DNA from: CAVPLM01 sp963713545
Lineage (GTDB): Bacteria; Actinomycetota; Thermoleophilia; RBG-16-64-13
NCBI GenBank assembly: GCA_963713545.1
Contig: CAVQME010000001.1
Location: forward strand, 661,371-725,370
Reading direction: 5' to 3'
Length of the DNA stretch: 64,000 bases
Positions 53,617-62,706 of this stretch are shown one piece after another; position 1 is the first letter of the stretch, and each line of letters begins with the position of its first letter. A model generated the notes under the pieces. That model was not told the origin of the DNA. It did no database searches and saw only the letters and a program-made list of their open reading frames with translations. A program made the translations under genes and the position numbers.

Positions 53617-56600
53617 TCAGACCGCCCGCGTGACGGCCAGCGAAGCATCGACCTTTGCTTCCGGCTGCACCACGATTGGCGGTGGCAGCATTTTGTACAT
53701 CACCGGCGTCACCAACCGTCCCAGCAGCGTCGACGAGATCAGTCCGCCGATGATCACGATCGCGAGCGGCGAGTAGAGCCCCGAGCCCTGGATCGCCAGC
53801 GGCAGCAGGCCGCCGATGGCCGTCGCCGAAGTGAGCAGGATCGGCAGGAAGCGGATCTCGCCGGCCTGGGTGATCGCGTCGTCGAGCGGCACGCCCTGTT
53901 CGCGCAGCTGGTTGGTGAAATCGACGAGCAGGATCGAATTCTTGATTTCGATGCCGATCAGCGCGACCAGTCCGATGGTCGCGGTGAACGACAGGTCGTA
54001 TCCCGCCAGGAACAGGGCAATGAAGCCGCCCGCCATGCCGAGCGGGATCACGCCCGCGACGATGAGCATCGAGCGGAAGCTGCCGAACTCCAGCACCAGC
54101 ACGGCGAGGATGCCGAACACCGCGACGAGCACGGCCGTGCCGATGCCGCCGAAGCTCTCCTGCTGCGCCTCGAGTTCGCCGCCCGCGCGGATCGAGTAGC
54201 CCGGCGGCAGTTCGAGTGCCCGCAGTCCCTTGAGCACGTCCTGCGTGACCTCGGCCACGTTCCTGTCCGCGGTCGAGTACGCCGTCAGCACGTATTCGCG
54301 CAGGCGATCGTGCCGGCGGATCGCGCTCGGCGCCGTCGAAAACCCCGGGTCCGTGAGCTGGCGCAGCGGCACGGGCTGCCCGCTGGCCGAAGCAACCTCG
54401 ATGTAGTCGAGCGCCTGCAGCGTCTGCCGGCCCTGCATCGGCAGGCGCAGCGTGATGTCGTACTCGTCGCCATCCGGCTCGCGGAACCTGCCGACGGTGA
54501 GGCCCGCAACCGCCGCGCGAACCGTGCGGTCCACCTCGACCGGCGCGACACCGAACAGCGCGGCCTTGTCGGAATCGATGCGCAGGTCGAGGTCCGTGCG
54601 CAGCCGGCGCGCCGGGTTGTCGACGTTGCGCGTGCCGGGCGTCGCCACCATGATTTCCTCGGCCTGGTTCGCGAGCTTCTGCAGCTCGTCGAGGTCCGGG
54701 CCCACGATGGCGATCTCGATCGGCGCATTGATCGGCGGGCCGTTGCGATAGCTCTCGACGATGATCCGTGCGCCAGGGTAGTTCGCGAACGTCTGCCGCA
54801 GCTCCTCGAGCAGGCGCGGGGTGGCGCGTGGATCGTACTGCTTGAGTTCGACGAAGACCTCGCCGACGTTCGCCTTTTTCTCTTCCGGGAAAATGTTGTA
54901 GTAGACGCGTGGATTGCCGCGGCCCACGTTGGCGAAGACGTGCTTCACCTCGTCGCGCTTCTGCAGCTCGGCCTCGATGAAGCGCATGGCGCGGTCCGTG
55001 TCGGCGAGGCTCGCGCCGGTCGGCGTCTCGATGGCGATCCGGAACTGCGGGATGTCGGCGCTCGGAAAGAGACTGAACCCCATCAGCGCCGTCAGGCCGA
55101 ACGCCGCGAGCACAAACGCCAGCGCGGCGAGCAGCGTCCGCTTCGGTGCGCCGAGCGCGACGCGCAGTGCAGGGCCATAGATGCCGTGGATCACGCGCAT
55201 CAGTCCCTGCAGCGCCTTGTTGCCCGTGTGCGCCTGCCCTTCCGACTTGAGGATGCGGCTCGCGAGGAACGGGATGACCGTCAACGCGACCAGCAGCGAC
55301 GCGGCGACCGTGAACAGCACGGCGGCGGGCAGCGACCGGATGAAGATGCCGGCACCTTCAGGCAGGAACAACAGCGGCAGGAAGGCGAACAGCAGCGTGG
55401 CGGTGCAGCCGACCACGGCGAGCGCGATCTGGTCGGTGGCGGCGATCGCGGCCTCGACGCGCGAGTAACCCGCGCGCAGGTAGCGTTCGATGTTCTCGAC
55501 GACGACGATCGAATCGTCCACCAGCAGGCCGAGCGCCAGCACGAATCCGGCGATGGAGAGCTGGTTCAGAGAAAAGCCGGAGAAGTAGAGCGCCGCCAGG
55601 CCGATCGACAGCGAGAGCGGAATCGAGATCATCACCACGCCGGCGGCCCGCATGCCGAGCGGTATCAACGTGAGCAGGACCAGGCCGATGGCGATGGCAA
55701 AGTCCAGGCCGAGCCGGTTCAGGCGGTGGGCGACGTTGCGAGTCTGGTCGAAGCCGCGCTCCAGCCTGACGTTCGGCGGCAGCGTGGCCTCGAACGCATC
55801 GAGGCTGCCCTCGATGCCTTTACGCACGTCGAAGACGTCCACGCGATCCTTGGCGCTCGCGGCCACGAAGATCGCGCGCTGGCCGTTGTAGCGGCCGATG
55901 TACTGCTGTTCGCTCGTGTCCCAGGTGACGTCGGCGACGTCGCGCAGCCGGACCACCCGGCCGTTGCGGCTGGCCACCACCGTGTTGCCGATCTCGTCGA
56001 GCGAGTCGTAGCTGCCCGAGGTCTTGAGGTTGAACTTGCGCAGGCCCAGGTCGACCGAGCCGCCCGGGATCGAGGCGTTCTCGCCACGCACGGCGGCTTC
56101 GACCTGGCCGAGTGAAATGCCGGCGCGCCCCATGCGCTCGAGATCGACGGCGATGCGCACTTCCGGCTCAGGCAGCGCGAACACTTCGCTGCGCCGCACG
56201 CCGGGCAGCGTCTCGAGATCGTCGCTGAGCGCGCGTCCCAGGGCGTCCAGTTCGCGGTAGCTCGCATCGGCGCTCACCAGCGCGACCTGCATGATGTTGA
56301 CCAGGCCCGAACCCGTGCGCCTCACTTCGAGACTGGCGATGTCTGGCGGCAGGTCGGCACGGATGCGATTGACCTCGCGCACGACCTCGTCGTACTTCTC
56401 GTCCGGGTCCTGGTCCCATTGGAACTCGACCTGGATGATGCCGACGCCGTCGAGCGAGCGGCTGTCCATGCGCTTGATGTCGTCGAGTTCGCTGACGGCG
56501 TCCTCGATCGGATCCACGATCAGGCGCTCGATGTCCGCCGGATCGGCCCCCGGGTAGGCCACGACGATGATCGGCACCGGCGCGTGGAACTCGGGATCCT

Positions 56601-56706
56601 CCGCACGCGGGATGTTCTTGAGCGAGGTGTAACCGACGCCGAGCAGGAGTCCGAACAGCAGCAGCGTGAACTGCCAGCGCCGGACGGCGAATTCCCAGAG
56701 TCGCAC
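53617..56706 (-). CDS. RND-family efflux pump permease
   Basis: A 1,029-residue inner-membrane pump, full length for the AcrB/MexF-like (HAE1) or related RND family. The first helix is RRWQFTLLLFGLLLGVGYTS; two periplasmic loops, and the proton-relay helix 4 with LGLLVDDSIVVVENIERYL, follow. The second half ends with IGIEIKNSILLVDFTNQLRE. The start is GTG 56,706, three bases after the adaptor gene's stop. It works with the adaptor and TolC protein encoded upstream in the same operon to export compounds from the periplasm or membrane. Confidence 0.93.
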   Translation of the reverse strand: MRLWEFAVRRWQFTLLLFGLLLGVGYTSLKNIPRAEDPEFHAPVPIIVVAYPGADPADIERLIVDPIEDAVSELDDIKRMDSRSLDGVGIIQVEFQWDQDPDEKYDEVVREVNRIRADLPPDIASLEVRRTGSGLVNIMQVALVSADASYRELDALGRALSDDLETLPGVRRSEVFALPEPEVRIAVDLERMGRAGISLGQVEAAVRGENASIPGGSVDLGLRKFNLKTSGSYDSLDEIGNTVVASRNGRVVRLRDVADVTWDTSEQQYIGRYNGQRAIFVAASAKDRVDVFDVRKGIEGSLDAFEATLPPNVRLERGFDQTRNVAHRLNRLGLDFAIAIGLVLLTLIPLGMRAAGVVMISIPLSLSIGLAALYFSGFSLNQLSIAGFVLALGLLVDDSIVVVENIERYLRAGYSRVEAAIAATDQIALAVVGCTATLLFAFLPLLFLPEGAGIFIRSLPAAVLFTVAASLLVALTVIPFLASRILKSEGQAHTGNKALQGLMRVIHGIYGPALRVALGAPKRTLLAALAFVLAAFGLTALMGFSLFPSADIPQFRIAIETPTGASLADTDRAMRFIEAELQKRDEVKHVFANVGRGNPRVYYNIFPEEKKANVGEVFVELKQYDPRATPRLLEELRQTFANYPGARIIVESYRNGPPINAPIEIAIVGPDLDELQKLANQAEEIMVATPGTRNVDNPARRLRTDLDLRIDSDKAALFGVAPVEVDRTVRAAVAGLTVGRFREPDGDEYDITLRLPMQGRQTLQALDYIEVASASGQPVPLRQLTDPGFSTAPSAIRRHDRLREYVLTAYSTADRNVAEVTQDVLKGLRALELPPGYSIRAGGELEAQQESFGGIGTAVLVAVFGILAVLVLEFGSFRSMLIVAGVIPLGMAGGFIALFLAGYDLSFTATIGLVALIGIEIKNSILLVDFTNQLREQGVPLDDAITQAGEIRFLPILLTSATAIGGLLPLAIQGSGLYSPLAIVIIGGLISSTLLGRLVTPVMYKMLPPPIVVQPEAKVDASLAVTRAV

Positions 56707-56709
56707 GGT

Positions 56710-57777
56710 TCAGCCCCGGTCGTCGGCGACGACGCGCACGGCCCGCCCGTCCGTGAGCCAGGCCGCGCCATCGGTGATGACCGGCTCGCCCGTTACCAGC
56801 CCGGCGGTCACGACAACCTGTTCGCCGAGGATCGGGCCGAGCGTGACATCCTTGCGGCGCGCGACGCTTGCCTCGCGGTCCAGCACGTAGACGGTGGCGC
56901 GCTTGCCGTCGGCATCGACCAGTGCCGTGATGGGCACGACCGTGGCGCTCGACGCGACGTCCGGCAGCTGTGCGAGCGGCAGGGTCACCTTGGCGACGAG
57001 CCCACGCGCGAACCGCGCCCCCTGCGGGCTGACTTCGACCTCGACTTCGAAGGTGCCCGTCATGCGATCGGCCGATGCGCCGATGCGGGTCACCTTGCCC
57101 GGGAACACCCGGCCGGGGAACGCGTCGAACGTCACTTCTGCCGCAGCGCCCGCTTCCATTCGCACCAGATCGCGGTCGGAGAGACCGACACGCACGACCC
57201 AGCCGGAGGCCGTCGAACCGAGCACCACCACGGGTTGTCCCGGCTGCACCAGCTCGCCGCCTTCGACCATGCGCTCGAACACGATGCCGTCTGCCGGCGC
57301 CTCGATGCGTGCGAAGCGAGCGTTGAAACGTGCGGAGTCGAGACCCGAGCGCGCGACGTTGTAAGCCGTGGTCAGGTCCTGGACCTGCTCCTCGGTTGCG
57401 ACCTCGTCGGCGCGCAGCTGTTTCGCCCGCTCGAGATCGCGGCGGGCCTTCTCGACGCCTTCGGCCGCCTGCGACACCGAGGCATCTACCTCCGCGCGCT
57501 TGAGTTCGGCGAGTACCTGGCCCTTGCGGACCGTGTCGCCCGACTCGACGCGCACCGCATCCACGACGCCGCCGACTTTGAACGAGAGCCTGATTTCGTC
57601 GCGCGGCGCCAGCACGCCCACGGCGCGCGTCTGGTGCGCCACGGACACGCTTTCGACGGGCACGGCGCGCACGGCCGCAGGCGGCGAATCGCCCGCTTCC
57701 TGTTTCTTGCCCGAGCCGCAGCCGCTCGCCGCAGCCATCGCCGCCACGGCGAACAACACCTTCCATGCTGGCTTCAT
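56710..57777 (-). CDS. RND efflux periplasmic adaptor (membrane fusion) lipoprotein
   Basis: A 355-residue adaptor. The N-terminus has a lipobox (AAMAAASGCGSGK, lipidated Cys ~20). Biotinyl-lipoyl-like parts FKVGGVVDAVRVESGDTVRK and ADGIVFERMVEGGELVQPGQ flank an alpha-helical hairpin (SQAAEGVEKARRDLERAKQL). Beta-barrel and membrane-proximal domains follow. It bridges the RND pump and outer-membrane TolC channel. It overlaps the tolC-like gene by four bases (ATGA) and precedes the permease by three. Confidence 0.93.
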   Translation of the reverse strand: MKPAWKVLFAVAAMAAASGCGSGKKQEAGDSPPAAVRAVPVESVSVAHQTRAVGVLAPRDEIRLSFKVGGVVDAVRVESGDTVRKGQVLAELKRAEVDASVSQAAEGVEKARRDLERAKQLRADEVATEEQVQDLTTAYNVARSGLDSARFNARFARIEAPADGIVFERMVEGGELVQPGQPVVVLGSTASGWVVRVGLSDRDLVRMEAGAAAEVTFDAFPGRVFPGKVTRIGASADRMTGTFEVEVEVSPQGARFARGLVAKVTLPLAQLPDVASSATVVPITALVDADGKRATVYVLDREASVARRKDVTLGPILGEQVVVTAGLVTGEPVITDGAAWLTDGRAVRVVADDRG

Positions 57778-59264
57778 CGCAGACGCTCCTGGTCCACCCG
57801 GCGCGCGTCGCCGATGGAGAATTCGAGTTCGGCAAGGCGCGCGAGGTATTCCGCGCGCACTCTCGTCACGTTGAGCTGGGCATCGGTTGCGGCGCGCCGC
57901 GCGTCGATGAACTCGGCCTGGTTGATCTGGCCAAGGTCGCGCTTGCGGCTGGTGATCCTGAACGCGCCCATCGCGGCCTCCGTGCGCTTGGCCGCGGTGT
58001 CGAGCGAGGCTTCCGCCACGGCGAAGTTCTCGACCGCCTGCTGCACTTCCAGCCGCACGCGCTGGCCGGCCAGCTCGCGCGTCGCACGCAATTCATCGGT
58101 GAGCGCACGCGCCTCGCGCAGCGCTGCCTGGTCGGCACCGCCACGGAAGGCATTGAAGCGCAGCACGAGCGACGCCAGCACGTAACGGTCTTCATCGTCG
58201 AAGCCGTAGTCCGTGCCCTGGATGCCGGCCTCCGCGCCGAACGCGAGCGAAGGCTTGAATGCTGCCCGCGCGAGATCCTGGCGGGCTTCGCCCACGGCGA
58301 TCGCCTCGTCGAGGCTTTTCAATTCCAGGCGGCGCTCGGTCGCGAGATCCTGCAGCTTCTGCGAATCGACCTGCCTGCCGGCCAGCACGGACAGCAGGCG
58401 GGCGCGGAACCGCTCGATGGTCTCGACGTCGAGCGCTGCATTGGGCAGCGGCTGCGCCAACGGTGCGTTACGCAGCAGGTTCACGTAGCTCTGCGCGATG
58501 CGGACACGGCTCGCGGTGGCGAGGCGCTCCTGCTCGACCTCCAGCACGTCCGCCTCGGCGCGATACACGAGGTCGCGCGTGACTTTGCCGTTGCGGTAGA
58601 GGCTTTCGTTGGCCCTCAGGTTCTCGCGCGTGGCGTCGAGCGTGGCGTCCAGCACGACCACCGCCTGCTGCGCGGCGATCCAGCGGTAATAGGCCTGCTT
58701 CACGTCGCGGATCACCTGCGAGCGCAACGCCCCGAGATCGGCCTCGGCGCGGGCGGCGTCGGCGCGGCCTGCATCCACGACGGGACCGATGCGCGGCTCG
58801 TAGATCGGCTGCTCGAGCAGCAGCTTCGTTTCCTGCTCCTGGTCGCGCAGGAAAGCGATCGATTCGTTCTGCACGCGCGGAAACTGCGGTGGCTGGCCCT
58901 GCGCCACGAGCATCTGGTCGAGTGTCTCGTAGACGGGGTTCAGCAGGTCGCCGACCGGGAACTCGATGGTCCGGCCACCGTCGGCGACGCTGTAGCGCGC
59001 CGAAAAATCGATCACGGGCAGGTAGCGGGCGCGGGCCTGGTCGAGCGCCGCGAGCCGTTGCTGCACCGTGGCTCCCGACGCGCGAAGTTCGAGGTTGGCG
59101 GCGAGCGCCTCGTCGATGACCTGCTGCAGGCCTTCTTCCATCGTGACCAGCGGCTGGGCGCCGCGGGTGGCAGTCGGCGTCGCCGGCGCAGGCTCGGCCA
59201 CCAGTGCCGCGGGAAGAAGTCCCGCGACACCCATTGCCGCCAGCAGTGCGAACGCGCGATTCAT
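57774..59264 (-). CDS. TolC-family outer-membrane channel
   Basis: A 496-residue outer-membrane efflux protein. It has a signal peptide (LLAAMGVAGLLPAALVA), then two repeats of the long coiled-coil OEP fold, with LALALANNLEL-like ALAANLELRASGATVQQRLA, and RQDLARAAFKPSLAFGAEAG in the second half. It should form the trimeric outer-membrane exit duct for the RND pump. It overlaps both neighbours by four bases. The presence of this gene shows that this part of the contig comes from a diderm. Confidence 0.92.
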   Translation of the reverse strand: MNRAFALLAAMGVAGLLPAALVAEPAPATPTATRGAQPLVTMEEGLQQVIDEALAANLELRASGATVQQRLAALDQARARYLPVIDFSARYSVADGGRTIEFPVGDLLNPVYETLDQMLVAQGQPPQFPRVQNESIAFLRDQEQETKLLLEQPIYEPRIGPVVDAGRADAARAEADLGALRSQVIRDVKQAYYRWIAAQQAVVVLDATLDATRENLRANESLYRNGKVTRDLVYRAEADVLEVEQERLATASRVRIAQSYVNLLRNAPLAQPLPNAALDVETIERFRARLLSVLAGRQVDSQKLQDLATERRLELKSLDEAIAVGEARQDLARAAFKPSLAFGAEAGIQGTDYGFDDEDRYVLASLVLRFNAFRGGADQAALREARALTDELRATRELAGQRVRLEVQQAVENFAVAEASLDTAAKRTEAAMGAFRITSRKRDLGQINQAEFIDARRAATDAQLNVTRVRAEYLARLAELEFSIGDARRVDQERLR

Positions 59265-59914
59265 GGCCGCAGCGCCCGTAGCGCGAGGCCGAGCCCGTGC
59301 TCGATGAACGACTGCACGGAGGTTCCCTCGTGCTCGATCTGGCCGCCCTTGGTCGACGCGATCTGGATCATGCCGTGCGTGAACGCCCAGAGCGTGAGCG
59401 CGGTGACGTACGGATCGCCGATGTCCGCGCGGATCGAACCGTCGGCGATGCCACGATTCAGGGAGTCGACGATCACTTCGTGGACACGATGACCGGCCGC
59501 CTCGCAGGCCACTTCGCTATGGGCGATACCCGCTTCGCATTCGACGTGAGCGTGCGCCTGGAAGCGGGCGCAGGCGTCGAAGTAATGAGGCGTCGCGACA
59601 GAGAACTCCACGTACGCGCGACCGATGGCCTCGACCTGTGCGATGCCCTTGGCGTGGCCTGCCTGTGCCGCGACGAAGCGCTCGCGCAGCGCATCGAGCG
59701 AACGCTCGACCAGCGCCATGTGCAGGTCGCTCCGGTCCTTGAAGTAGACGTAGAGCAGCGCGCGGCTCAAGCGCGCTCGACGGGCCACCTGGTCCATCGT
59801 GACGGCGTCCCAGCCGGTCTCGGCATAGAGCGCTTCCGCCGCATCGACAATCTCTGCCCGGCGGCGGTCCTTTTCTTCCTGGCGGCGTTCGGTGATGTAC
59901 GTCATGGCTGACAT
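59261..59914 (-). CDS. TetR-family regulator of the efflux operon
   Basis: About 217 residues, starting at ATG 59,914 or 59,905. The helix-turn-helix near the N-terminus reads WDAVTMDQVARRARLSRALL followed by YVYFKDRSDLHMALVERSL. The C-terminal ligand-binding domain carries the histidine-rich segment ACARFQAHAHVECEAG and the ending FIEHGLGLALRAL. It is the first gene of the tetR-tolC-mfp-RND operon, so its own level should rise with the pump. The palindromes just upstream are likely targets. Confidence 0.9.
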   Translation of the reverse strand: MSAMTYITERRQEEKDRRRAEIVDAAEALYAETGWDAVTMDQVARRARLSRALLYVYFKDRSDLHMALVERSLDALRERFVAAQAGHAKGIAQVEAIGRAYVEFSVATPHYFDACARFQAHAHVECEAGIAHSEVACEAAGHRVHEVIVDSLNRGIADGSIRADIGDPYVTALTLWAFTHGMIQIASTKGGQIEHEGTSVQSFIEHGLGLALRALRP

Positions 59915-59926
59915 CGTGATATGAGA

Positions 59927-59959
59927 TTGACACAGTGTCAAACTGTAAACAAATGTTTA
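59927..59959. promoter_or_regulatory. Operator palindromes upstream of tetR
   Basis: TTGACACAGTGTCAA (59,927-59,941) is a perfect 15-bp palindrome that also contains a TTGACA-type -35. A second inverted repeat, TAAACA-AA-TGTTTA, follows at 59,946-59,959. Both lie 13-45 bp before the TetR start, in the gap to dps. TetR regulators commonly bind such sites to repress their operon. Confidence 0.6.
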
Positions 59960-60086
59960 ACGTGCCGATCGTCCCTGGCGATCAGCGGGATTGGCAGGTT
60001 CTGTTGGTTCCGCCCGAGGGGGATCCGACAATGCCTACCGTTCGAAACAGGTCCAGTACTGGATCATCTGCATCAGAGGAACTGCC

Positions 60087-60569
60087 ATGCACCCGACCCG
60101 CAACGATCTGTCCGTCAAGACCCGTTCCAAGGTGGTAGGGGTCCTGAATGCTCGCCTCGCGGACGCGATCGACCTGCAGTTCCAGGCCAGGCAGGCCCAC
60201 TGGAACGTGAAGGGCCCGAATTTCATCGCCCTGCATGAACTGTTCGACAAGATCGCAAGCGACCTTGGCGGCCACGTCGACGACATGGCGGAGCGCATCA
60301 CGGCGTTGGGTGGCGTGGCCGAGGGAACGATCCAGGCCGTCGCCGGCCGCTCGAAGCTGCAGGCGTACCCGTTGGAACTGACGGAGGGCCGCGCTCACCT
60401 CGAGGCGCTGGCCGGCGGGCTCGCCAAATTCGGCAAGAACGTCCGCAAGGCCATCGACGAGACCGGCAAGGCCGGTGATGCGGACACGAGCGACCTGTTC
60501 ACGGGCGTTTCACGCGACGCCGACAAGAGCCTGTGGCTGGTCGAGGCGCACCTGCAGGCCGACCGCTAG
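60087..60569 (+). CDS. dps: Dps family DNA-binding ferritin-like protein
   Basis: A 160-residue Dps protein with AGAGGA before ATG 60,087. The ferroxidase-site residues lie in QARQAHWNVKGPNFIALHEL and in DKIASDLGGHVDDMAERI. The fold is full length, and the C-terminus (DKSLWLVEAHLQADR) matches the subgroup in which His and Glu continue the site. Dps assembles into a 12-mer that stores iron and protects DNA in starvation or oxidative stress. The gene is divergent from the tetR operon. Confidence 0.92.
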   Translation: MHPTRNDLSVKTRSKVVGVLNARLADAIDLQFQARQAHWNVKGPNFIALHELFDKIASDLGGHVDDMAERITALGGVAEGTIQAVAGRSKLQAYPLELTEGRAHLEALAGGLAKFGKNVRKAIDETGKAGDADTSDLFTGVSRDADKSLWLVEAHLQADR

Positions 60570-60606
60570 GCCCTCAATCCGGCCCTTACCCGCTGCGGCG
60601 GGGCAA

Positions 60607-62595
60607 CTAACCCATCAGCAGCCGGCTTTCCGCCCGCTGCAGGTCCTCGGGCAGTCCCCAAAGCACGAGCACGTCGCCGATCTTGAGCCGCGTCTCCGGG
60701 TCGGGGTCGCGGCCCGTGATGCCTTCGCGTCGAATCGCGCTCACCGTCACGCGACCGCGCTCCAGCCCGAGGTCGCGGATGGTCTGGCCGATCGCGCGGG
60801 CCCCGGGCGGCAGCACGACCGTGTACAACTGCTGCCGGTTCTGCCGTTCCTCGCTCATGTCCTCGACGACCGGATTTTCCCGCCGCCTGAACACGCTGCG
60901 CAGGATCGCGTAACGTTCGTGACGGATTTCCTCGGTTGTCTCGAGCACTTCGGCCGCCGGAACACGCAGGAACAGCAGCACGTGCGAGACCAGCGCCAGG
61001 CTGGTCTCGAAGATACCGGGTACGACCTCCGTGGCGCCCGCGGCCTGCAGCGCCTCGAGCGGCTTGTCGTCCTCGGTGCGTACCAGGACCGGCACGTCTG
61101 CCCGCAGGCGGCGTACGGCGCGCACGATCCGGATGGCGGTCTCCGGCTCGTCGAAGGAAATCACCACCACCGACGCCTGGTCGAGACCGAGCGAGCGCAG
61201 CACCTCGGGATGGGTCGCATCGCCGTACACCACGGAGTCGCCCGCGAGGCGGGCGTCGCGCACGCGGAAAGGGTCGAAATCGAGGGCGATGAACTCGAAC
61301 CCGCGGCGCTCGAGTACGCGCGCGAGGTTCTGTCCGACGCGACCGAAGCCGCACACGATGACGTGCGCCCGGCTGGCGATCTCGCGGGTTGCCGTCGTTT
61401 CCAGCGCCAGGTTCGACGGCTCGACCGGCGGCCGCCGCAGGATACGGTCGGCGATGCGCCCGTTGTAGCGCACGAACAGCGGCCCGAGCAGCATGCTGAG
61501 CGCCACCGCCGTCAGCAATGCCTGCACGATGCGGTCCTCGACGGCGTCGCCGCGCAGCAGCAGCGTGAGCAGTGCAAATCCGAGCTCGCCTCCCATGCTG
61601 ACCGTGATGCCGGTACGCAACGCCTTGCGGGTGTTCGGCACGAACTGCCGGACGATGAGCGTCACGATGACGGCCTTGGTGAGCAGCAGGACACCGACGA
61701 ACAGCAGCACGAGCGGCAGCTGCGCAAGCAGCAGCCGCAGGTCGAGCAGCATCCCGACCGAGACGAAGAACAGCCCCAGCAGGATGTCCTGGAACGGCTT
61801 GATCACCGCTTCGGTCTGGTGCTTGAACTCGGTCCCGGCCAGCAGCATGCCCGCGAGGAACCCGCCGAGAGCCATCGACAGGCCCAGCTGGTCCGTGCCC
61901 CAGGCCGCGAGCAGCGCCACGAACAACACCGTCAGCGTGAACGTCTCGGTGCTGCGGTGGCGGGAGATTTCGCGGAACAGCGGCCGCAGCAGCCAGCGGC
62001 CGACCACAAGCACCACCACCAGCGCGATGAGGCCGCGCGCTGCCATGCCCAGCAGCCACAACGGCCCAGGTACCTCGCCCGTCACGCTGAGCGCGGTGGC
62101 CAGCGCCAGCAGCGGCGCAAACGCCAGGTCCTGGAACAGCAGGATGCCGACCGCGAGGCGCGAATGCGTGCGCGCCAGTTCCATCTGGTCGCCAAGCTGG
62201 CGCAGCACGATCGCCGTGGAGGACATCGCCAGCGCGCCGCCAATGACGATCGCAGCGCCGGTCCCGACTCCGACGGCCACGGCCATGCCGCCGAACGCGA
62301 GGCCGCAGAGCAGCATCTGCAGGCCGCCGATGCCGAGCACCTCGGACTTCATGGTGACCATGCGTGCCAGCGAGAACTCGAGGCCCAGCGTGAACACCAG
62401 GAAGACGACGCCGATCTCGGCGAGCAGCTGCACCGAGGCGTCGCTCGGCACGAGCGCGAGCGCGTGCGGCCCAAGCACCATGCCGACGACGAGATACCCG
62501 ATGATCGGCGGCAGCTTGAAGCGCCGCACCAGGCTCAGGACGAGCAGGGAGCCCGCGAGCAGGATCAGGATCTGGCTGAGGAAGTCGTGCGCCAT
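60607..62595 (-). CDS. CPA2-family K+/H+ antiporter (KefB/KefC-like)
   Basis: A 662-residue transporter. Twelve or thirteen helices form the Na+/H+ exchanger fold (PPIIGYLVVGMVLGPHALAL, VVFLVFTLGLEFSLARM, and the DLAFAPLLALA segment). A Rossmann TrkA-N/RCK domain follows (VIVCGFGRVGQNLARVLERR, VYGDATHPEVLRSLG). The C-terminal TrkA-C domain ends with KIGDVLVLWGLPEDLQRAES. It exchanges potassium for protons, as in glutathione-gated KefB/KefC. No regulatory KefF/KefG gene is beside it. It is convergent with dps. Confidence 0.9.
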   Translation of the reverse strand: MAHDFLSQILILLAGSLLVLSLVRRFKLPPIIGYLVVGMVLGPHALALVPSDASVQLLAEIGVVFLVFTLGLEFSLARMVTMKSEVLGIGGLQMLLCGLAFGGMAVAVGVGTGAAIVIGGALAMSSTAIVLRQLGDQMELARTHSRLAVGILLFQDLAFAPLLALATALSVTGEVPGPLWLLGMAARGLIALVVVLVVGRWLLRPLFREISRHRSTETFTLTVLFVALLAAWGTDQLGLSMALGGFLAGMLLAGTEFKHQTEAVIKPFQDILLGLFFVSVGMLLDLRLLLAQLPLVLLFVGVLLLTKAVIVTLIVRQFVPNTRKALRTGITVSMGGELGFALLTLLLRGDAVEDRIVQALLTAVALSMLLGPLFVRYNGRIADRILRRPPVEPSNLALETTATREIASRAHVIVCGFGRVGQNLARVLERRGFEFIALDFDPFRVRDARLAGDSVVYGDATHPEVLRSLGLDQASVVVISFDEPETAIRIVRAVRRLRADVPVLVRTEDDKPLEALQAAGATEVVPGIFETSLALVSHVLLFLRVPAAEVLETTEEIRHERYAILRSVFRRRENPVVEDMSEERQNRQQLYTVVLPPGARAIGQTIRDLGLERGRVTVSAIRREGITGRDPDPETRLKIGDVLVLWGLPEDLQRAESRLLMG

Positions 62596-62706
62596 CGGGC
62601 CTCACGCTGCTGATGCGCCGATGCTAGCATTCCAGCGAGTCAATCCTGACCCGTGAGACCCGCAAGAAGCTCAAGCCGGCCGCCCAGTGCCGGATATCCG
62701 TCCCTC

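Noticed and set aside
53482..56115. An 877-codon plus-strand frame opposite the RND pump gene
   Set aside because: Composition is dominated by Arg, Asp and His as expected for the complement of a high-GC gene; the minus-strand RND protein is full length and unmistakable.
60475..62613. A 712-codon plus-strand frame opposite the K+/H+ antiporter
   Set aside because: Same reason: shadow of a well-conserved transporter. Low-complexity Gln/Arg/His-rich translation with no family.
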